From the NCBI GenBank assembly GCA_024734555.1, contig JANPWX010000038.1, positions 3,668,758-3,732,757 of the forward strand: 64,000 bases of DNA. Reading direction: 5' to 3'. This document shows, piece by piece, positions 36,003-49,700 of the stretch (the first letter of the stretch is position 1; each line of letters opens with the position of its first letter). Below the pieces are notes generated by a model. That model was not told the DNA's origin, did not search any database, and saw nothing but the letters and a program-made list of their open reading frames with translations. The position numbers were made by a program, and so were the translations under genes. The stretch is from Trochalopteron elliotii (taxonomy: Eukaryota > Chordata > Aves > Passeriformes > Leiothrichidae).

Positions 36003-39000
36003 TTCTCCTCCCCAGGCATTTCATATAGTCTTTGCAATAAAAGCCATAAGACTTACAAAATATTACACCAAAAGACATTTATGGAAAAAGAAATTGACTT
36101 ATGTCCCATATTATATATCTCACAATATTCAGCAGAGAGAAGCAAATCTTTGATCATACTTCCAGAAGAAATATTTTTGTTACTCTTTTTTTTTTTTTAC
36201 TATATAAAGTATTAATTGAACAATGATGCTGTAAAAATGTGCATATGGAGACAGTTAGATCCACCCATGTTATTGTAAAGCAACTTGTTTGATGTTTCAT
36301 ATTGTTCAGCAGAAGAACATCATTAGAATATCCTGTCTGGCAAGAAAGGCTATCATGTTGAAAAGAAACCTTGGCCTCAGGTTTTTTTTTTTTATTTTCT
36401 CTTTCTTTTCAGTCTGAATCTGAAATTCTCCAAATGTACTGCTGAACTGTGCATCAGGCTGGATTCTGAAATCTCTGCAGCTTCATAGGGACCAGACTGT
36501 CTGCACTCAGAGGGAATTCCAGGCTCTACTGCCCCTTTTCTCTAGGGCTCCCCCGCTCCTGCCCAGGGCCAGGTCAGCCCCCATGGCCCCAGCTCTTGCC
36601 CCAGTGATGCTGCAGTAGGGCTGGTCTTCAGCATCCCACAGCCCTGCTACTCTTCCTCAGAGCAGACATTCTCACCAACAGTGTTTGACAGACATCTGAG
36701 TATTTATCCAGTTCCCTTAAAGGCCTCTTAATTTGGAGAAAGCAACAGAGGCTTGGTATGCTGAGCTAGAATATACACAATTTTGCCTGTCACCAGAAGA
36801 AATACCAACAAATGATGGTTAGTAACAGCTCACAGAATTTTATTGTTGATGATGAATAGAAATGCTTGAATGTCATCTTTATCACTGGACTTGTGCAGCT
36901 CTGCGCCTGCACTATCTTGATGGCCACCATGAGGTTGTTTTAGCTCTCAGCTTGAGGTCAGGCTGTGTGACAAAACAAGCAAAATGCCTGTTTGTCAAGG
37001 GGAAAAGGATGGTAACTGGCACTGAATAGTTCTCCTATTACGGGGTTTGTGAGAGACCTATTTCCTCTTTAAATGGGGGGGTGTTGACTGGAAGCTATAT
37101 TTCATGGTTGATGGTTAGAGGGTTGGTTAGAGCTTTGAGTAAGCAAATGGAAAATATCTGAATCAGAAGGAAATGAAGGGCAATAAAAAAGAAATCCCAC
37201 CACACCTTTCATTTGGGTAGTTGCTCACAGTACAACTGTACATGAAGGAGACTCTCTTCCAAGTGAAAAATCCAGTGTATTTCTTTCATAAAACCGCCAG
37301 TCCTTAATAAGGCCTTGCCCTGGCCTTCTTCAGTGCAGGAATAGATATGGGTGTATAAACAGCAGCTAAAACAAACCATCTGGTGAAAAGAAGATGCACT
37401 GCCATGAAAGACAGCAAAAGCACTGTCTTTTGAAGGCAAACAAGGTTGCCACTTTGCCAAAAAGATCACGTCCTTGACTTAAGCAGCAGCTTTTGTCCCA
37501 TTCAGCCACACATGAAAGGCTGAAAGTCCTTATGTTTTTTAAGCTATAAGCAATGCTTTATAGCCTAGAAATACATTATTTTGCCCTACAAATCACTTAG
37601 ATTCCTAAGTCATCATTATTACAATGGCACTGCTACTACAGCAGGGTATCGAACTTAAAACTCCTGCCGTTTTTAAACAGGAAATTAGCACCCAGCTCCT
37701 CACTCATCAGTTTAATAATTTACCTTTTTTTTCCTTAAGATTTTCAATATAACTTTAGAATTGAGGAGATCACTTTCTAATAAGCTGGTTGGTAACTGCA
37801 CCACTTGAGAGACACATTAGTGTTAATGTGAATTACGTGCCTAAATGTTTTTACCTACCATTCTCTAAACTTATCCCAGATCTTGGAATGTTTCCTTGCT
37901 GCTGCCTAGATAATGCAATGATAATGGACCTTTTCCCTTTGTAAAGATAGATTTCCCAATAAAAGTGGTGTTTTCTCCTCTTTTATAGCGGTCTTTAAAA
38001 CATGCTTTGATGCAAAATCTGGTAGACACTACACATCATCTCAGTAAATGGTTCTTGTTCTGAGGCTTCTTTGAAGACTCTCAGTGGCCTCTTCTGATAC
38101 TAAAGTATGCCACTAGGAATATTAAATTACTGTCCCACCTGTTTCCTATATTGTCTTATGTACTCTAAAAGCTCTGCCAGAAACATGAACAGAGTTACTG
38201 TACTATCAATAAAAGGCCTTGAAATTATATTGCATTGTATACACAGATATTATTTTGATATGTTTACAGATGCCGTTTTCTAAGCTATTATTAGAGATTT
38301 TTTGTTTGGTAAAGCAGAATTGTAATATAGCTGCATATATCTGTGTGAAATACTAACAGTGAAATCATACACAAGTAAAAGTTATGGAATTTCTCTATGG
38401 GCCATTCTTTGTTCTAGGTGAATGCCAAGCCTTCTCAGTATTGAAGGGCAGCTTCTTACAGTCATCATGGCCAAATTGTTTTCATCAACATAATTTCTGG
38501 AGCAAATTATTATTCCCTGGGTTAATCACCAAGTTCTTTTAAGTATTGTCTGGTGTTTCTCAATTTGTTTAGTTAGACTTCTGAACATCCGAAGTTCTAA
38601 TCCACAAAGCAATGAACATGATAACATCTAATCATGATACCAAAGAGTATTTTCAATCAAATATTCATAAACTACTTTTTATTCTGCAAAGAAGGGAGGC
38701 CAAGTACAAGCTTTACTTTTACTGAGATAAACCTGTTTTCTGGAAAAAGTAAAGAACTTTTTCTTTTTAGCTCTCTGATGCTGCTCATTTCAGAAAGCTT
38801 TCAAGGTAAGGGCTCATCTTCTCCAGAGATTTTCCCAATATATTTTAGACAGGCCAAGTTTTGCTACTGATCACATTAGGCGATTTTTTGCTGAGAACAA
38901 GCTTTCACCTCTCTAAACACAAACAGAATCTGTCCCACTTGTCATTGCTATTAACAAGGAAAAATGGAGGGAAAAACCCCCAAATAACCTATCCAAAATG

Positions 39001-41918
39001 CTGTCAGCTATTAAAGTTTGAATGTCAAATGGAATCAGAATAAGTACTGCTGTTCCTATAGTAACACTTAACAGTAAAAAAATGTCTAGCCCTCTAAAAA
39101 CTTAAGTACATCCATATGCCACAGCTCACACGTACATATGTGATTCAAAGGATTCTTGGTCTTTTCCCTGGTAAAATTATATGTCTTCAATTGGAGGTCT
39201 TTCAGTATCTCTTAGTCTCACTAATGAAAAGCAAACATGCTCAGAAATGGCAAATAAATTGCCTTCGCCACATTATACCACTAAGAAGAGTATAACTAAG
39301 TACTAATTTAGGTCATGTAAGGTAAAAGGGAGACAGAAGTGATGTCTATTCAGCTTTCCTGCAAATATTTTGACTCGAGCAAGGAGAGCCTGGGAAAATC
39401 TATGTGGTAAGCATGTAAGATATTGTAGCAGATAAAGCTTGCCAGGCTCAAGAGCTTAGAGAATGAACAGTTATCTCCAGAGAAAGCAGGAGAGAGGATA
39501 ACTCCTAATCAGAAACCAAGGATGGGAGACAGAGCAAGAAGACAAAAAGTACACAGTACTCTCTATCTAACATGCTGGCTGGTCCCTCCAAGAGTCATCT
39601 TTCAGACAATCCAGCAAAGGAGTTAATCTACCTGGGACCTTTTTCAAAGGCAGAATGGCAGTGGCTCATATACGAACATGCATGCTTTGTTATGAGGGTA
39701 TCTAATACATGAGTAACTGAAAAAGGAGGTTACCAAGAGAATAAAACATTTTTTTCCTACAAAGTAAATATGTGTTGCAAAAGCCCTATTCCACAGGAAG
39801 CTCTATTCTTGGTCCAAAACAACTATTTTCTATACTTAGTCTTCTCTGGGTCAGGAGTAGATTCTCTGAACTTTTCTATAGCTGAAAATAAATGGCAGTA
39901 GATGCTACTTTCATTGTCTCATAAATTTCAAAATGCCTGATGCTTTGTGGTTCTCATTACCCAACTCCAGTCCTTCCCACTCAGTTCAGGATGGCCTGTC
40001 TGTGAGCCTGGATTCATTTAATGGTAATTACACAAGTGGTTGGGGTGCTCCGTCAGGACAAATAGGCAGCAGGCTCCTGGCAACCTGGAGGCATGTGGCA
40101 TATGGAAATGCAGACGTGGCAAACAGTGCCACAGCAGGCACTCCAGTGTTGTGGAGATGGATAAAAGCATCCATGTCTGCAATAGGATGTGATTATATGC
40201 CACCTGCCCACATTATCATCATATGCTCTATTTGCTGTACTCTGCAGCATATTTACCTCTCATCTCCGTCCCATCTATTATTTTCTTTCCTTTGCTGCAA
40301 AAGTTCTGCTCAGTAGGTTTTTTCTTTCTGTCCCACTATTTCTGCATATGCTGCTGCTTCTTCTTCCTCCATCCTTCTTCCATTCATTCCTATCTGCTCC
40401 CTTCTGCATAATTTCCCCACTTCTCAGCCTTGTACTCCATCCTCCATGGAGGGGACAAGCCCAAAGCAAGGCAAACACAACTCAGCTGGCACCAAACCTG
40501 GGCCCAAAACACTATGGCTGTCCCAGGACCTGTGCTTCTGTAAACAGCTCCCTTCCAAACAGCACTTCCTAAGAATATTGTTTTCCAATGTTGCCCATAG
40601 ATATAGATTTCAAAGTCTATATCTTATGTTACTATGACCTGGATGTATTGAACTTGAAAAAAAACGTTTATTAACTAGTTCTTCATTTGCAGGAGAGCTT
40701 TCAAAGGTACACAAACACAATAGAATGCAAAATGTCATGTATATCTTCCAAAGGGTATTTTATCATGAGTTTGCATCCTTCTTGTACTGGACAAAGACTT
40801 TGAGGACCTTGGCCTTTTGCCTGTCTGTGTGTGATGATGCTGTGGTGTGACTGGATTCTCATTCACAGCTAAAGTGAAAAAGTTCACCAGAATCACAAAT
40901 CTGGTGCCTACTTACTGGCTGTAAATTTTTATATTACTTGAGGAGCTGCAAATTGTTCTTGATTATTCCCTTCTCAGCTCTCCTACCTAAAGGAGTGCCC
41001 ACACCTACAGGTACTAATCAGAGCTTCTCCCCTCTCCCTGCCATGCAGTAATGGCACTGCTGGGAAGGACTGAACTAAAGAGATCAGTCAAAAGGGAATA
41101 GCACATTTGAATCTATCAGAATTCCAGATGGGACATTGCAATTTGTAGTGACACAGTGCCTGGGATCCTCTGTAGTGAAATGTTTGCTTTGTTACTTAGT
41201 AAAATTCCTCCTAATGGAAGGCTGATGGATCATATCTACCCAATGACAGTTTGAAGCGGATGGTGAGTGATCAAAGTGCCTGTTGCCTCTCTCATCCCAC
41301 CCAAATCCCCCCTCTTGTAGGGCCATAAAGCAGTGAGGGTAGCACAGGCCCCAGACCTGTAAAGACAAAAAAATACAATGTGAGAACCCATTTTATCCAG
41401 GTTGTTCTTGTGCAACTCACTCACTCAGCACATGGAGGGAGGGAGGACACAACCCAGGCTGCTCCCAGCCTTTCCCTACCTGATGCTGCAGTACCTGCTG
41501 CTTGCCCAAGAAAGCACTGCTACAGCACTCCTCTAGCTACTTTGAAATATATAGGCTTGAAATTACAATATTTGAGATTAGAAAATGTAGTCCAAGATTA
41601 GAACAGTTTTGTTCTCCTGTAAATTCTCACCAGGCCTGTATGTAAGAGGAAAAGAATTTACAGTCATGAAATACCCTTGAGCTTTCAGTTTGGAAGCAAA
41701 CCACTGTGTCCTGAGTCACCTGTCCTTCCCTGGTTTCATGCTTTCCTTCAAGCTCCTTGGCCCACAAAATGAGAGACATCACAATGGAAGAGGGAATTTG
41801 TAAAGGGTTGGTATGTTTTAAATAGCTGCTTTAGAGGAAAAAAAGAAAAATCCAGCCTGGAGAAGATGTGAATTTATTTAATGTTTTCAGAATGGTTTTA
41901 AGAGTCTTTGGTCTAGAG

Positions 41919-41981
41919 ATTTTTTTTTCCTTTTTTTTTTCTTTTCTTTTTTTATTTTTCTTTCTTTATTTTTCTTTCTAG
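41919..41981. repeat. T-rich/pyrimidine tract
   Basis: About 63 bases almost entirely of T with scattered C and few A, ending TTTCTAG. It resembles a pyrimidine tract before a splice acceptor, but no convincing exon follows. Confidence 0.7.
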
Positions 41982-43514
41982 CTGTGCAAGTGTCTTATGA
42001 TTTTTGGCAGGTGTTCTGGGCTTCTTCTTTAGCACACACTTTGGACAATGAGCGCGTGAGTTCAGAAGCATTTGCTTGTCTTAGCTGGGATCTCTGGCTT
42101 GCACCTCATTCCAGCACTAGTTTTGGTGCCATACAGAACTTCCTGGCTAGTTTGAAATGATGACACAGAAAACACTGTGTGCTCAGAGGAGAGTCATTCC
42201 AAGTGTCCAGGCAGGAAAATTAGGCTGAAAAACTGACAAAACCAGCTCTAACCTGCGGCTAAATGCTCAGAGCCAAATCCTTGGGTAGATTAAATCATCC
42301 TTAGGTCATTCATGTTAATGGAAGGATGTGCTGATTGACCTCCACTGAAGATTTAACTGGCTTGTGTATGTGTCTGTTGAAATTAAGAGGGTTTTCCAAT
42401 GAGTGATGTGATTTTGAGTCACTTGTTTGGTACATTTTTTCTTTTATTCCATTTTACTGTCTGTCTTTCATCTACCAGGGCACTGTTGCCCTCATCACTG
42501 GCCCACTCAAGGATTAGAACTTTCCCTTTTCCAAGTCCTGGATAACCAATTATTAAACAGTCACTGATACCAGGAAAGTATACATATTATTTAGAATCAA
42601 AAAGTTACCCTTTCTGGTGAAGCTCTTAGCATTGTTCTGTAAACAATGTGAAGGTTAGGTCCCTTTGCCCCAGCCACCATCTGGGCAGTTTAAGATCTTA
42701 ATCACACAAGGTTTCAGCAACAGAAAACAACCAAACACATTACTGCTACTCAGGATATTTCTTTTGGCTTCTCTTTGCAAAAAAGTACGAAGATAAATGG
42801 GGTCTAGTAGGTAATTCTTACAAATCATTCAGAAAATAATGAATGCTGTCTATGCATGGGAAATGCATACCCCCAGCTTTCTGCTTTGTCATGGTGAGAA
42901 AGTAAAGGAAGGCACTGAATGAGAAAGCAACCTTGACAAAAACCACATCTTCTTCACAATGCCTGATTAACGTCTAAAAGTTACTGCCATAAGATACTGC
43001 TGAGTCTTCCAGAAACAGTATGGTTTCAGTATTATAACCAGACAGAATGAAAATACCCTTTATCACTCTGTACTTCAGTGGAGCATGGAGCAGGCTTTTC
43101 TGCCAGCTGCATTTGAAATTTATTTCTGTCTAAAGTATTTGGTACGGGCCTTCTCAAGAAATTTAGTTTCATGGTATGATTCAGCCTGCCATAGAAATTT
43201 TTATGTTTCTATATTTTGATACACTTATATAATGTGCCTTTGCCAACTAAGTAGCAGAACAGTATTCAGTCTTTATGTAAGACTTTTTATTCGTATATCA
43301 AAATACTTTCCACATAAAATTTGTGGATATAGAAATTTTTTGGTGTTGCAGACCACAAATAAAATACAGGTTTCTTAAATTAATCTAATTACCTTTTTAA
43401 TTTGTCATGCTTAAAGATTGCATAATTCATGTGTATTCTTAATTAACTTTGCTTTGAAAAATCAAACGCAATTTCAGATGGAAGAAGGCTAATATTCTTT
43501 CATACTGCTAGTGG

Positions 43515-43560
43515 TAATTATTACATTATTACATAATTACATATTACATTATTACATAAC
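43515..43560. repeat. Tandem TTACATTA-type repeat
   Basis: About five imperfect units of ATTACATTATT/ATAATTACAT, an AT-rich local expansion. Confidence 0.75.
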
Positions 43561-44964
43561 TGGAATGTGTTTTGGAAACATGAATAATTCCAATGCAAAG
43601 ATCTGGTGGTATAATAAGAGGTCTCTTTGAGAAAATTGGATGGTAGACTAACAGCATTTTTCCAAGAGAGGTCACAGGGATATTAGAGAGTAAAACCAGG
43701 GGTTAGCAGGCTTCTGGCAGTCCACAGACTATTGGTAATGAAGCCAGAAACTGTAACTAAGAACAATAAGTCAGTCAATAGTAGGATTGTTTTTCTATAA
43801 AACAAATGCATAAGGACTTGGAAATTAAACAGCACTGAAAGATACTGCTCTAAGCAGATAGCGTGTTCCTGCTTCACAACAGGCACAGAACCTGGGAGAG
43901 CCCTGACTTCAAAATCCAAATCCTGGTTGCCAAAGGATCTATGAGTTTGAAAATGTAAGTGAAAAAAATAGTGTCAGAAGATCCCTTGAAAGGCATACAA
44001 TAAAAAGGAAGAGGCAGCCAGCTGTAAACCAGCAGAGGCAGAGAATGTGTGCTGGCAAATAGCATTGCACGGTTGTCTCATCCTTGTGTTCCTTTCTCTA
44101 GGCATCCCCTGAATGCCAATGCCAGGGATGGGGTACTGAAAAAGAAAGATTTCTGATCTGCACTGATAGAGCTGTTCTTACATTACCTGCTTTCACAGAT
44201 GGGTCCCACCACAGCAGAGTCTTATTGCACAAGGAAATTGTATCACCAGTTGCAGACTCTGTCTTCTATGCTGGGTTCTGCTTTGCTTTTTTATTCAAAC
44301 ACTGGAGAAACAATCAATGTTTTCTGTTCGTGGATCAGTAGCACCTTTTTGACTTTGTAAATTTCAGAGTACTGAAAAGTGGAATAGAAGCATCATTTCT
44401 GGTAAAGAGATTTCAAATTCTTCTGCACGCAGTGGTCACCAAATTGGGAAAACTGGTTTCAGTTCCTCAGAGAAATTTACTTGACATTATAGTACATGAA
44501 TGACCTCTGAGAAAAAAGTCTCATAGTGATAACAACTGACTTTCTCATCTGAGGTAACCTCTTTTGTCACTGAAGCTGTTCCTCCACATTAGCCAATATG
44601 TCAGAAAGTCACTCTCTCTAGACTATTTGCTGAGCTTTAGTCTAGACTTAGAATCAAAAGTCTCTAGTTTCTGTGCAGCTCTCATAAAAGTAATTTCCTA
44701 GAACAATAAATAACTAGACCAGGGTCTCAGATACTTTAAAAGCTACATTTATAGTAACAGTTCAACAAATACTGCACATTTATAATATAAATAACCCTAT
44801 AAAATTTTAAATAGTGCATGGGTCAATCTCACACTCCTTTCACATTTGTTTCTTTGGAAACATAAAAGTGATGGAGTTCCAGCAGCACTTACGTTTGTGG
44901 GAACAAATTTTTGAGGTCATATATACTAACATATTAGTATTCATGAACACTAGGCTGTGTAGTC

Positions 44965-45040
44965 ATATGTGACTACTCAGGTCAGAAGGGCCTCTGGTTC
45001 ACACCCCTACTCCAACCTCACATTTGTTTGTACATCCCAA
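44965..45040 (-). mobile_element. Possible highly decayed CR1 3' end
   Basis: The phrase ACTCAGGTCAGAAGGGCCTC followed by CTGGTTCACACCCCTACTCC resembles the conserved antisense CR1 3' UTR start (a ..CAGGTCGGAAGGGACCTCTGG..-type sequence followed by a TCCAACCCCC-like segment). Similarity is short and nothing more of the element can be traced, so this is tentative. Confidence 0.35.
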
Positions 45041-46707
45041 CCCCACCCAGAACTGCAAGTCTTGTGTTACCCCAAGGTAAACATAACCACCCATTAAGAA
45101 CATCAAAGATTTAGGAAATTTCAAAACAGCTTTTAGATTCAGGTCACTAAAGGACTCAGATGTATTAAGACTGGCTAAGACACTTAAGTCGAAAATGCAG
45201 ATTCTAAAAATCCTCAGTAGGTGTATATGTGTTAAAAGTCTGTCTGTGCTCAGGCTTCTGACATAAAGCATCACAGGTGCCCAACTGCTGAATTAACAAC
45301 TTGTCTCTGAAAAAACAGAGTGACTCTCCTCTGTTTTTCTGAAGTGCGGTTTCCAGCCTTCAAGAGACCAGAGTTTATTACAGAGTCCAAAACAGAAAAG
45401 AACAGCCCATCAAAGGAAGGACTTAAGCTTGCTGCTGCCTAACTGCCTTTTAATTGATGTTTCATTATTTTCTTCACCTGAAGTTCCTGAGTCTGTGAAA
45501 TATGTGAAGATTCCCTCCATCTAGCTTGAGCTACAGGTTCTGCTTTAGGATGCTCTTGTATCACATACCATAGCCCTATGAAGACATTTCAAGAGCAAAG
45601 TGAATTAGGCATACACATGAACAGCAATGGGAGTAAGGATCAAAGTGCAGTTTTTGTAAGGTTTTCTAAATGTGCTGCAGACATTCTTGGCTGCCTGCAA
45701 ACATCAGATAAGAGCCTATATGAGAATGGTGAAAAGAAGAATAATTGCCACATTTAGTGGGTTTGCACACCCAGATTAATAACTCGTGGCTAGGAGTTGA
45801 TCTGTAAGTGAGCAATATTTAGTAGGTGTGAGAAAAAAATTCCAATCCTCTTGAACTGGAACATAGTTCAAATCCATGAAAAGAAATCAATGATTCAGTA
45901 CCATCAGCTTAGAAATGAAACACAATGAAGAACTGAAGTTCAAAGAAATGTTCAGGCCATATTGAAGAGATCAGACAGACCCAGAAATAGGAAATAAAGC
46001 CTTGAAGGAACTTCATTGTAAACAGGTGAGCCACAGCTATTGTCTGACGTTCTGAAGATAGGACAGTAAAGAAGCAGACATTCTCTCCAAAGTGAGAATA
46101 AATGTATGTTTTTGCTCAGTTTGAAGTTGTACTTGGTTCCGTAAACAAATAGCATCAAACTCAAATAGATGCTAAAAGTACATATACAGTTGGATTTACC
46201 ACATGCAACTTTTCTGAATATCCATAGCAAAATTACTGCTGGCAGGAAGAAAAATCATCATTAAACCCAAGAAAATTATTCAGATGTGTCACAATAATAC
46301 ATAGACTGTACAGTTCTTGTTAACCGCGTAGGGACATCTACTACTTAGATTTGCAAAAGACTTGTAAAATAAATAAGTAAGCATTATTATTCCTATTCAG
46401 CTGATGTATTAACTCAGGCACAGATGGGTTTGTCCAGCTCCTGTCATCAGTAATGCTGTCTCCTGATACCCATGGCTTATCACAGGCTCAATGAAACAAG
46501 CTTTATGTGGGAGCTCATTTGTAAATTACTAGCAGGAAAACACTTATTTGATGCTGGTTATTCAATGGTTAGCACAAACCATGAACAGTTCTGGGATGTG
46601 CAAGCTAATATTACCTTCCCTAATCTTATTTGGACTCAGCATTAGACACCTCAGCCAACAGCTATTGTTTTCTGTCAGAAGAGATTGATCAAGATGACAA
46701 ACTGCAA

Positions 46708-46766
46708 ATAAAGTTTACAGACCAAACCAAATAAAAGTTAACCAAATAAAGTTAAAGACCAAACCA
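46708..46766. repeat. Near-perfect local duplication (about 22-base unit)
   Basis: The unit ATAAAGTTTACAGACCAAAC (46708 on) recurs as ATAAAGTTAAAGACCAAAC (46746 on) after a short related spacer. This suggests a recent local duplication by replication slippage. Confidence 0.75.
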
Positions 46767-49700
46767 AGCACTGTGGGGAGATTTTCCCTTTGATCTATTG
46801 AAATAGTCACTGGAAAGAAAAAGCACAATACTCCAAACTGATTGGGTTGCTTCAAATCTCCATAACAGTATGAGAAAGATATTGGCAGAACTTGTTTGCT
46901 CCTGTAAAACAGCATTCAAAGAGTGAAATCCTGACAATGTTTGTTTGCATTTGTCAGTGGAAATTTGATTTGCCAAAACTGCACTGCAGAAGAAGAGGCC
47001 TTATTAATTGAAAATTTAGGCTTGGGTTCATTTAATGATTTCTCCTGCTCTCCAGATGCCATTTTAAATCACCTTCATTCCTTATATATTTAAGTAATTT
47101 TTAGGAATATTTTACAATCCTATTCATTTAACTGGTTGGGGTAAGGAAAAGAGAAAGTTACACAGGGCAATGAAAATAAGTTTGCTAACTGATTTTCTGG
47201 AAATGTATTGGTTTCCACTCTGAAGTTGGCTGACTGAATGCAAGCTTGATCAAAACCAGACTGGAAGACAACTGGCAAGAAGGAGGAGAGGGGTGGATGA
47301 GCACTAAAGGGCACAGAGGTAGTAAGGTTACCCTTGTACAAGGTGCAGTCTGGATTAAAGGCAGTCTCACCTGGAAATACTCAGGAGGATAGGAGGAGAT
47401 GTCTTCATACTAACAGGGACACTCCCCTCTGCATATGGACAAAAGTAGGTTCTCATAGTGCAGCACATTGGCATTCAACTTCAGACTTCTCACAGGGCTT
47501 GCAAATCATTTGCAGGACCTCATTAAAGAGAACTTTGTTAAGCACAGAATGCTAAGAAAGCATTGCCACTAGATGAGAGAACGATAGAGCTACAGCGAGC
47601 CATTAGAATCAGGTATCACTTTTTCCATGTGCAATGCAAGAGTTTCCAAGTCAGTGTCTGGAATTCAAACCCAAATATGTCTGAATGTCAGATGAGGGTT
47701 TTATCTGGAGGAAAAATACTCCCAAGAAGCAAGTTTTCAAACTAAGAAGAGGGCAGACATAAAAATCAGGAATGATTTACCTTCAGTCTCATGTCCATAT
47801 TGGCTTGTTTGCCAGGATGGCAGAGCCTCCAGCATTTCAGTGTATCCAAGCTCTCCCCAACGATGAAAAAAATGCCATGAAAATATTGAACACACAAGAT
47901 ATTTTTAGCACCTGTGCCTGTTCTTTTGCAGCTTTCTGTGGTTGAATTCCATAAAGAACTGTTGGCCCTAATCATTGTAAGCCCCAAAGCCTGACAGCTG
48001 ACTGGCATTGTTACAGTACCTCAGTGCTTGGAAGGTGATCAGCACAGCACAGAACACATGCTAGATTTCAACCTGCTAAAACAGCCTTTAAGGGTTTGAG
48101 AGAGTTTCCCAGAGAGGGACTCCAGCACGGAAAACTCTTGCACAGTGGCCTTAGGCAATTGTTCAGGAGATACTAGGGAGAAAGCACTGGATTCCCCAGT
48201 CTGCCTGTAAGTTTGCTGCAAGGCTTTTTAAGGAAACAATAAATACTGCAAATGTTCTGCTGATCCTTTCTCATCATTTCCCCTTTTCCACAATAAATTG
48301 GAAAGAGACTCTCCAAAATGAAAAGTGTTTTTTCCTCCTTTACAAACTTGCAGAAAGACTACATGGACAATGGAAACATCCAAAGTCATCAGAAGCCCTT
48401 GGTTGAATGAGCTGAAAAGTGATTCCCAAATTCCAACTGCAAAGTGAAACTGTAAAACACCTCAAGCTCCTGCTTTCTTGATGTTTGAGGTCTTGCAGAT
48501 AAGAGTTAGGATAACAGCTTAGTTCAGTGGGGTAAATCTCCTTCATGTTCTCTGGTGTAGGAGGGAAATGGGGAGAGACTTCTCGTTGGAGCCAGTTACT
48601 GGTGCCAGACCAGCAGGGTTCATCCTCTGGCACCCATCCAGACTGTGTCAACCAATCAGTTCAAAACAGGAAAAAATTTATGCTATCTTCCAGAAGACAA
48701 AAGGCAGTTCTTAGGAATAGGGCACCTGAGGCACCACGAACAAACACAGTCCCATTAATGTTCCCCAGTCTCCAAGAGATAAATCATTCTTGGCTATAAT
48801 CACACCTCCCTGCTTCAGGGATGTTAGATGCCAAAATCAGTAGTCTAGGGACTTCCTGGGTGTCTACAGTTGAGGAAAGAGGTCTTCCCAGAGGGCATAA
48901 AATAAGCTTCTGCTCTGCATCTTTCTCTGGAAGACCTTCCACTTTTCTCTGTTCACTGCGAAAGGATCATAGATGATGAGCTGATTGACTTCTTTTGAGC
49001 TTGGGCTTGCTTCTATTCTCCTGCTGCTCTGTGCAATGAAGACTGAAAGAAATTCCAACAGAGAGAATGAAATGAAATTAATATGCTGTTGCATAAACAT
49101 TTCCACACACTTAACACCTTCTTCCTTCCCCACTCCTCAATTTCTCAAGGGAAAGCTATTTTTTTTTAAGGAAAGCATATAAATTTTATCTTCCATCAGA
49201 GTGTCCTGACTTAACACCTTCTTTTGCAGGCGTTAGGGTAGAAAATGCAGAGATTTCTCAAAATGTCACTTTTTCTGACTGAAGAGTTTTTGCTCACAGC
49301 TGAGCACAGCTGTTGCCTACAGAACTGCTGTTTGTGAGATTCTGTAAACAATTTCAGGTTGCCGTAAACTGTAGGGCTTATTATGTGATAAATCATTTTA
49401 AAACACGTAATGCATAGCTTTACTTAAATGCATAAATACAAGGGTTGGAATTAAAGCATAATTTTCAAACTTTATTCTGCATTTTTGCCTGCTTAACAGT
49501 TTTTTGCTTTGCTTTAGAGTTCATTTTGTTTAGAATAGAAAGTGCTCTATCCTGCTGTTTAGCCCCAAATTCATAGTTAACATCTCTTTCTCTCCAGATC
49601 ACTTAAAAACTCCATCAGATTAGTTTAAAATTAAAAGACTTTAGAAAAACCCAAACCAATCACATCATCTGCCTTCCTAATTTCCAGGCACTTAATAAGC

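Larger units (their letters stand above)
29576..36380. other. Unannotated stretch, no gene supported
   Basis: No exon, RNA gene or named repeat is recognisable. Simple sequence is present: poly(T) at 30015-30037, a TG-rich tract near 30730-30742, an A-run at 34017-34030 next to CAA repeats, and (AT)n at 35989-36002. The minus-strand frame of 116 codons at 33460-33810 has no recognisable domain and is treated as chance. Confidence 0.55.
36381..44960. other. Unannotated stretch with scattered exon-like or enhancer-like blocks
   Basis: No gene is supported. It contains a splice-acceptor-like tract at 36381-36412 with a locally GC-rich, CpG-poor block after it (36530-36660). It also has a balanced-composition block at 39930-40260, a T-rich tract at 41919-41981 and a TTACATTA-type repeat at 43515-43560. 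Open frames up to 127 codons (39933-40316, 40189-40572) overlap in several frames and show no domain. Confidence 0.5.

Noticed and set aside
40189..40572. 127-codon hydrophobic frame resembling membrane segments
   Set aside because: Leu/Phe/Ser content follows from C/T-rich DNA; overlaps another open frame and lacks splice or start context.
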